Of a stretch of DNA of 39,698 nt, positions 34,908-39,698 are shown piece after piece. The translations under genes were made by a program, and so were the position numbers. Within the stretch, counting starts at the first letter, position 1, and every line of letters starts with the position of its first letter. Source of the stretch: Acidimicrobiaceae bacterium (lineage in GTDB: Bacteria; Actinomycetota; Acidimicrobiia; Acidimicrobiales; RAAP-2); the NCBI GenBank assembly GCA_003141815.1, contig PLNQ01000017.1, positions 1 through 39,698 of the forward strand. The letters are read 5' to 3'. The notes beneath the pieces are model-generated. The model searched no databases. It was not told the origin of the DNA and worked only from the letters and a program-made list of their open reading frames with translations.

Positions 34908-34935
34908 GTGACAGCGCCAACCACTGCGCCGTCAC
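34908..34935 (+). promoter_or_regulatory. Hairpin upstream of moaE
   Basis: GTGAC (34908-34912) and GCGC (34914-34917) pair with GCGC (34926-34929) and GTCAC (34931-34935), with one A/C mismatch and an 8-nt loop. It lies 38 nt before the moaE ATG in the divergent modA/moaE region. No T-run follows. It may be an operator palindrome or a leader structure. Confidence 0.45.
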
Positions 34936-34973
34936 TAAGGGAGAACTCGGTGCCCGACTATAGGATGAGGCGA

Positions 34974-35438
34974 ATGCCGTCCACTCCAACGTCGAACTGG
35001 GTTTTGGTCACGCCCGACCAACTGTCGCTCGACGGCCTCACCACCTGGGCCACGCGCCCCAACTGCGGTGCGGTCGTAACGTTCAGCGGCGTCGTTCGCG
35101 ACAACTCTTCGGCTCGAGAGAACGTGCTCGCGCTCGAATACGAGACCAGCATCGAATTGGCGGAAAAACGCATCCATGAGGTGATTGACGAGGCTCGTGT
35201 GCGGTGGCCCTCTCTCGAAGCCGTCGCGATCCATCACCGGATCGGCCGGGTCGAACTCTCCGACGCGACGGTCATCGTCGCGGTGTCGTCCGCTCACCGC
35301 GACGACGCGTTCGACGCCGCGAGGTACTGCATCGACACGCTCAAGGTGAGTGTTCCCATGTGGAAGCGCGAAATCTGGGAGGGTGGTTCGGCGTGGAGCG
35401 ACGATTCCTCGCCCATTCTGAACGCCCGGGACCAATGA
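34974..35438 (+). CDS. moaE: Molybdopterin synthase catalytic subunit MoaE
   Basis: About 154 residues. GAVVTFSGVVRDNS, LALEYETSIELAEKRIHEV, VAIHHRIGRVELSDATVIVA and VSVPMWKREIWEGGSAW are the conserved MoaE blocks; the last carries the catalytic lysine. The frame is open from 34767 but the upstream part is not conserved; ATG 34974, or 34965 nine bases earlier, gives the normal start. It joins sulfur from thiocarboxylated MoaD to cPMP, forming molybdopterin. It is followed by moeA after 40 nt and moaD beyond. Confidence 0.94.
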   Translation: MPSTPTSNWVLVTPDQLSLDGLTTWATRPNCGAVVTFSGVVRDNSSARENVLALEYETSIELAEKRIHEVIDEARVRWPSLEAVAIHHRIGRVELSDATVIVAVSSAHRDDAFDAARYCIDTLKVSVPMWKREIWEGGSAWSDDSSPILNARDQ

Positions 35439-35478
35439 AAACCGCGATGGTTTCAGTTTCGCAAGGGCAGTTGTCGAA

Positions 35479-36711
35479 GTGATCTCGCTCGGGGAGGCGC
35501 GCCAGTTCGTCCTGCAAGGTCTCAACCCGCTCGCCCCTGTCCAACTCTCACTCGAGGACGCTCTCGGATGCGTGGGAGCCGAGGTGGTTACCGCCCGAGA
35601 GCCCTCGCCTCGATTCGCCAATTCAGCGATGGACGGCTTCGCGTTGAGAGCCGTCGACACCGAAGGCGGGTCGGTTCGCCTACAGATCACCGACGCGATC
35701 TTCGCCGGTGACTTCACGTCGACCCACGTCGGCCAAGGCGAAGCCATGCGCATCATGACGGGCGCACCGATGCCCGAAGGTGCCGACAGTGTCACCATGC
35801 GTGAAGAGGCGACCACGGACTCCGACGGTACGACCGTGCTCATCCAGCGCGCCGCTCGTCCCGGCGAGTTCGTGCGGCTCGTCGGTGAAGACATCACCGT
35901 TGGTCAAGCACTCGTCAAGCCCGGCAACCACCTCAGCCCCGCTCTCCTCGGCGTCCTGGCCAGTCAAGGCGTGACGTCAGTACTCGCCCACCCGCGCCCT
36001 CGCGTCGGCGTGTTGTCGACGGGCAACGAGCTCTCCGACGCCAGCGGCGAATTGGCGCCGAGCAAGATTCGAGACTCCAACCGACCTTCTCTATTGGCGT
36101 CGCTTTCCCAGTCAGGCTTCACTCCGGTAGATCTTGGAATCGTCGGGGACACCCCGGATGAGATCAGGGCTGCCTTCCTACAAGGCGTTCACGAGTGCGA
36201 CGCCATCATCTCGACGGGTGGCGTGAGCGTGGGCGACGCCGACTTCGTCAAATCAGTCCTTGCGGAACTGTGCGGCGAGAACGCTTCTTCAATGCAGGTG
36301 GCGATCAGGCCCGGCAAGCCCTTCGCCTTTGGCGTCGCCCCGTCCGGCACACCATTCTTTGGGCTGGCCGGCAATCCCGTATCCACGCTCGTTGGTTTCG
36401 AGCTCTTCGTGCGTCCCGCGTTGCGCTTGCTCGCCGGATTCAAGGAACTCGACCGACCGACCATCAATATGGTCCTCGAGTGCCCGATGCCTCGGCGCCG
36501 CGACGGGAAGCTCCATCTCGTACACGTCGTGGCCAGAGTCCAGGACGATGGACGAGTTCATATTGAGAGCGCGGCGCGCCAAGCCTCACATCTGCTGAGC
36601 GCGATCACCGAGACCAACGCCATCGCCATGGTTCCCGACGGCGAGGGTCTCGACGTCGGACAGATGGTTCCGGCCATGATCCTCGACTCCAATCAACTGA
36701 ACGGTGCGTGA
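35479..36711 (+). CDS. moeA: Molybdopterin molybdenumtransferase MoeA
   Basis: A 410-residue MoeA. Marks are FANSAMDGFALRA near residue 50, IMTGAPMPEGADSV, VLSTGNEL, KIRDSNRPSL, ISTGGVSVGDADFV and GLAGNPVSTLVGFELFVRP, spanning the four MoeA domains. It inserts molybdate into adenylylated molybdopterin. The start is GTG 35479 with only a weak ribosome site. Its TGA overlaps the likely GTG start of moaD, so insertion enzyme and sulfur carrier are translated together. Confidence 0.96.
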   Translation: MISLGEARQFVLQGLNPLAPVQLSLEDALGCVGAEVVTAREPSPRFANSAMDGFALRAVDTEGGSVRLQITDAIFAGDFTSTHVGQGEAMRIMTGAPMPEGADSVTMREEATTDSDGTTVLIQRAARPGEFVRLVGEDITVGQALVKPGNHLSPALLGVLASQGVTSVLAHPRPRVGVLSTGNELSDASGELAPSKIRDSNRPSLLASLSQSGFTPVDLGIVGDTPDEIRAAFLQGVHECDAIISTGGVSVGDADFVKSVLAELCGENASSMQVAIRPGKPFAFGVAPSGTPFFGLAGNPVSTLVGFELFVRPALRLLAGFKELDRPTINMVLECPMPRRRDGKLHLVHVVARVQDDGRVHIESAARQASHLLSAITETNAIAMVPDGEGLDVGQMVPAMILDSNQLNGA

Positions 36712-36949
36712 AGTGGCCCGGCTCCTGCTTCTTGGTCCTGCTCGTGAAGCCGCCGGCGTACGGAACGACGTCGTCGAGGGATCAACTCTCGACGCGGTGT
36801 TGAGTGGGGCCGTCACCCGGTACGGAACGAAGTTCCAAGAGATTCTTGACGTCAGTCAGGTGTGGCTGAACGGCGAGCCGGCGAATCGAGACGCCCTCGT
36901 CGAATCCTACGACGAGGTTGCTGTGCTGCCACCGATATCGGGCGGGTGA
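36704..36949 (+). CDS. moaD: Molybdopterin synthase sulfur carrier MoaD
   Basis: An 81-residue ubiquitin-fold protein ending VAVLPPISGG, with the C-terminal Gly-Gly that is thiocarboxylated. VWLNGEPANRDALVESYDEV is the usual MoaD/ThiS strand-turn. The GTG at 36704 overlaps the end of moeA; a GTG at 36713 is an alternative start. It pairs with MoaE. Its last 43 bases overlap the convergent mogA/moaB gene. Confidence 0.92.
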   Translation: MREVARLLLLGPAREAAGVRNDVVEGSTLDAVLSGAVTRYGTKFQEILDVSQVWLNGEPANRDALVESYDEVAVLPPISGG

Positions 36950-37413
36950 GGCGCGCTTTCTTCGAGGAGTAGTGCCAACGCGTGCGGGACGACGTCCAAC
37001 ACGGCACCAAGGCACTCGACAGCTCCCTTCGGTGATCCCGGACAGTTCAGGATAAGGCAGCTTCCCGCCGTGCCAGCGCGTGCGCGCGAGAGTCGCCCAA
37101 GGGGATTCACCAAGCGCATGGCCTCACTAAGTCCCGGTGCCTCTCGATCGAGCACTTGCAGCGTTCCCTCGGGGGTCTGATCGCGAGGGGAAAAGCCCGT
37201 GCCCCCCGAAGTGACGATGAGTCCACTGAATTCCTCGACGATTGATCGCAGCGCAAGCGCGACGGATTCCTCGCCGTCAGGAATGACAAAGAGCTCGACG
37301 ACGTCGAATCCCGCTTCTTCGAGTTGCGTCGTCAGTTGAGGACCAGTCAGATCCTCGCGTACGCCAGCGAACGCTGAATCAGAGACGATGAGTATCTGGG
37401 CGGCGAAGTCCAT
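36907..37413 (-). CDS. Molybdopterin adenylyltransferase MogA/MoaB family
   Basis: A 168-residue protein with ILIVSDSAFAGVREDLTGPQ, the phosphate/substrate motif LIVTSGGTGFSPRDQTPE and ILNCPGSPKGAVECL, all standard for the MogA/MoaB/Cnx1G fold. It adenylylates molybdopterin before metal insertion by MoeA. It is transcribed against the moeA-moaD unit and overlaps moaD by 43 bp tail to tail. MogA and MoaB cannot be told apart by sequence reading alone. Confidence 0.92.
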   Translation of the reverse strand: MDFAAQILIVSDSAFAGVREDLTGPQLTTQLEEAGFDVVELFVIPDGEESVALALRSIVEEFSGLIVTSGGTGFSPRDQTPEGTLQVLDREAPGLSEAMRLVNPLGRLSRARAGTAGSCLILNCPGSPKGAVECLGAVLDVVPHALALLLEESAPHPPDIGGSTATSS

Positions 37414-37517
37414 GGCCCGAGCGTAGGTGATGAGGAATACCGGTGACGCGTCGCTCTAAGCGTTGAGTCGTAAGTCCATCACGGACGTCCGTCAGCCCTT
37501 CGGTTGCTGCTTCGATC

Positions 37518-38322
37518 TCAGCCAAGATCCCTCATCTCGCTCCTCAGGTTGTGCAGCGTGGCGACTGCTCGCACCGACTGATCGATTCCAGTGTCTCGCC
37601 ACCGGCAATCGTGCAACACCGACCAGACCTTCAACGCAGCGAGCACGTGCTCGGTCGTGGCTCGTCGTTTGCGAAACCTCCGCCACGCTTTGTCGCGGAT
37701 GATCCTCCCGTCTGGTTGTCTCTTCCGAGGCGTGACTCCCGTCACACCCTGGTAGCCGCCGTCTCCGATTAGCCGTAGGTGCTCGGAGACGGCGTGTCCA
37801 ACGGTGGCGCGAAAAACCACCGTGTCGTTTCGATTGCCCGGCCAGGCGTCACCGACGTCGACCACTTTGCGATCACCTCGACGCACGACGACCTGCACGT
37901 TCACCGATCGGCGGTAATTCTTGCATAGCGCAGTCCTCGTGTGGCCCGGGTGGGGATCAAAGTACCGTCCACGATCCAGAGCTCGCGTCGGTCCGTGGGC
38001 GCGGGTGCGACAAGTTCACCCAGCAAACGCACCAAGTCGTGCCGGACCCGGTCCACCTGCTTCCGGGGGGCACCGAAGAGAACACCCAACTGGCGTTCGG
38101 TCAAATTGGTACGTAAATACAGTGTGGTCACCAGGACCCGATCAGGGAATGACAGATTCCAAGGTTGGCCCCTTCGGTGTCGGGATGCAGCAACCACAAC
38201 CTCTCGACTAACTCACCGAAGTGGGCGCTGGACAGTCCGGTTCGTTCGTAGAGCTCGCAGGAACGTAGGGATCGGGCGCGGAGTTTGATCAACACAACGG
38301 TGTTGCTCACGTACCGGCACAC
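37518..38322 (-). pseudogene. IS5-family DDE transposase, frameshifted twice
   Basis: Three frames join into one IS5-like transposase. The N-terminal helical part (SLRSCELYERTGLSSAHFGE) ends in one frame near 38195; FPDRVLVTTLYLRTNLTERQ and LWIVDGTLIPTR (first catalytic Asp) follow in a second; and VNVQVVVRRGDRKVV, GDAWPGNRNDTVVF, IGDGGYQG (second Asp) and the ATTEHVLAALK helix with the catalytic Glu are in a third, from 37904. At the second junction the stop overlaps a GTG (GTGA), so reinitiation is conceivable, but no slippery run is visible at either junction. I found no clear terminal inverted repeats or target duplication. It is probably an inactive element. Confidence 0.82.
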
Positions 38323-38386
38323 CCCAACCCCTCCACCGAGGACCTAACCATCATGTGTGTCACAGCCATACGGCACTGTTGTACGC

Positions 38387-39698
38387 ATGACGTCGACGGT
38401 CAACGCCAGCCCGCGGCGAAGGGGCAAGAACAAGAGTCCCGCGTGGCGCCTGAGCGATCAGCCCACGGCAACGCTCGTACTCAGTCTCGACACCTCCGAC
38501 GCTCACGCGAGACGGCGCCTCGAAGCGCTCTACTTCACGATGTTCAACCTGCGCCGGGCCCTGCAACGCGACGCCCAACGACTCTGTCGGGCGTATTGGT
38601 CACGCAAGCCCGATCGCGACACCCTCGGCTGGAAGTTCGTGGCCGACGACCTCGAGCTCACCCGCAATGGGTTTGAACGACGCGCCAGCACGCACGCTCT
38701 CAACTCGGACTGGGCCATGGACCACGTGTCGATGGCGCTCGTCTATCACATGGCCGACGCCGTCTTCGAGAACGTCGCGCGCCACCTGTGGTCCGACGCG
38801 TCGGGTAAGCGTCACGGGGCGCTGCGCGTCACACCAGCACACCGTTTCGCAACCATCCACGGGAGGGCGCGCTCGCACACGACCGCGAACAAGTGGGAGA
38901 CCTTCCGCCTCTATGGCACTCTGCAGGGACACCTCGATGCCTACGGCCACAACAATCTCGGAGAGCACCCGACACTGGAGCAGGTGGCCGCGCTGCCCGC
39001 CGGCACATCAATACTGCGCCAGGGCAAGAGAATGGCCACCCCGAGTCCGACCAAGTGGTCTTCCTACACCGGTCCCCTAATCATGGTCTTTGCCGGCGGA
39101 GCCATCTCCACCGAACCCGAGCTGCAACTCCCGGTGCGTCTGCCCCAGGGACGAGGCCAGTGGGACCGGGTCGTGCATTTTTTGAGTGACCCCAATCTTT
39201 GGCACATGATCGACCTGGTGCGCCGGGCCGACTCCTCCCAACCCGGTGGGTGGCGCTACGAGATGCACCTGCTGGTTCTTACCGAGGGCTACGTCGCAAC
39301 ACGCCACCGCGATCTGCTCAACCAGGCACCCACCGACCGGACAGCCTGCGTGGACGTGAACGTCACCAACCTCGCGGTCGTCTCGGTGGACTCGAACTCC
39401 CGCGACCCACGCAGCACCGTGGTGCGCCGCGACGCGGGTGAGCGCGACCGACTGGCTCTCGCGGCCGCGAAGAAGCGGCGGGGCCAGCGCCGCGTCGATA
39501 GGTCGCGCCGGGCGAGCAATGCGCAGCAGTACGCCAAGTCCAAAGCACAGTTGCAGCGCGACGAACGTCGCGCGGCCCGGGGGCTTCGCGCCGTCACGAA
39601 CTCGACGCCTCGCGGAGGACGACTGGCCACTACAGCTGGGGTACCGCGCCGGGCCTACCACCGTGACCAGCTCTCCGCCACCTACCGCGACCTACGGC
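38387..39698 (+). CDS. TnpB/Cas12-like RuvC nuclease (IS605 OrfB-type), 3' end missing
   Basis: An ATG at 38387 opens a frame with no stop through the window end, at least 437 residues. CVDVNVTNLAVVSVD (residues 321-335) is a RuvC-I motif with the metal-binding Asp323, as in TnpB and Cas12. It is followed by an Arg/Lys-rich helical stretch (KKRRGQRRVDRSRRASNAQQ) seen in large actinobacterial OrfB-like transposases. The part before RuvC-I is about 320 residues, against roughly 190 in a compact TnpB. RuvC-II, the zinc ribbon and RuvC-III would lie outside. It is divergent from the broken IS5 transposase 64 nt away. No CRISPR repeats or RNA scaffold are seen inside the window. Confidence 0.72.
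   Translation, partial: MTSTVNASPRRRGKNKSPAWRLSDQPTATLVLSLDTSDAHARRRLEALYFTMFNLRRALQRDAQRLCRAYWSRKPDRDTLGWKFVADDLELTRNGFERRASTHALNSDWAMDHVSMALVYHMADAVFENVARHLWSDASGKRHGALRVTPAHRFATIHGRARSHTTANKWETFRLYGTLQGHLDAYGHNNLGEHPTLEQVAALPAGTSILRQGKRMATPSPTKWSSYTGPLIMVFAGGAISTEPELQLPVRLPQGRGQWDRVVHFLSDPNLWHMIDLVRRADSSQPGGWRYEMHLLVLTEGYVATRHRDLLNQAPTDRTACVDVNVTNLAVVSVDSNSRDPRSTVVRRDAGERDRLALAAAKKRRGQRRVDRSRRASNAQQYAKSKAQLQRDERRAARGLRAVTNSTPRGGRLATTAGVPRRAYHRDQLSATYRDLR

Noticed and set aside
34935-35897. Minus-strand open frame of 320 codons over moaE and moeA
   Set aside because: Both sense-strand genes are unmistakable; this frame is low complexity with no ribosome site or homology marks.
37890-37925. 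Programmed -1 frameshift in the IS5 transposase
   Set aside because: Some IS5 relatives use frameshifting, but no slippery A/G run is present here and a second break exists near 38195, so decay or error is simpler.
37414-38386. IS5 terminal inverted repeats and target duplication
   Set aside because: I compared the flanks by eye and found no convincing matching ends, so element boundaries are not reported.
1-39698. CRISPR array, tRNA or rRNA genes
   Set aside because: No regularly spaced repeats and no cloverleaf or rRNA-like sequence were seen in the intergenic stretches.

Overview
The window looks like a chromosomal segment of a high-GC actinobacterium. Support comes from GTG and TTG starts (gluconokinase, MalF-type permease, LivG, LivH, MoaC, MoeA), many 1-4 nt start/stop overlaps (TAATG, ATGA, GTGA, TTGA), a ModB-ModC fusion and a helix-turn-helix/TOBE protein in the molybdenum locus. 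An acidimicrobial relative is a guess; no rRNA or tRNA gene was found to test it.

Layout. (1) 1-7475, minus strand: a sugar-type ABC importer (binding protein and two permeases, no ATPase) followed by RidA, a SelA-like PLP enzyme, an SDR dehydrogenase and an enolase-superfamily protein cut by the window edge. A sigma70-like promoter precedes the binding-protein gene, and an EamA exporter lies upstream. (2) 7834-14074: hexuronate/aldonate catabolism in two facing blocks. On the plus strand are gluconokinase and a ManD-type D-mannonate dehydratase; on the minus strand a NagB-like isomerase, a UxaE-type tagaturonate epimerase, an SDR and an alpha/beta hydrolase. Together they suggest tagaturonate -> fructuronate -> mannonate -> 2-keto-3-deoxygluconate. 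(3) 14303-17741: a zinc alcohol dehydrogenase overlapping a D-threonine-aldolase-family protein, a PNPOx-fold protein, and debris including an NTF2-like gene with an in-frame TAG. (4) 17794-24453, minus strand: a DUF1989 protein, a frameshifted RidA, LivK-H-M-G-F and a GntR regulator in one run. Divergent from it (24623-27363) are an IclR regulator and an unusual HisC-like aminotransferase with a long unidentified N-terminal region. (5) 27313-29330: a frameshifted ABC-F gene and a small DUF4177-like protein. (6) 29585-37413: a compact molybdenum cofactor island (moaC, moaA, HTH-TOBE, modBC fusion, modA, moaE, moeA, moaD, mogA/moaB). (7) 37518-39698: a degenerate IS5-type transposase next to the 5' part of a large TnpB/Cas12-like RuvC nuclease gene that runs off the window.

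Overall this is a nutrient-acquisition region: two ABC-importer operons, each with its own catabolic enzymes and the second with its own regulators, then molybdenum uptake and cofactor synthesis, ending in mobile DNA. Several genes (NTF2-like, the second RidA, ABC-F, IS5 transposase) have one or two disruptions. At least the ABC-F one sits in a homopolymer, so sequencing error must be excluded before calling decay.
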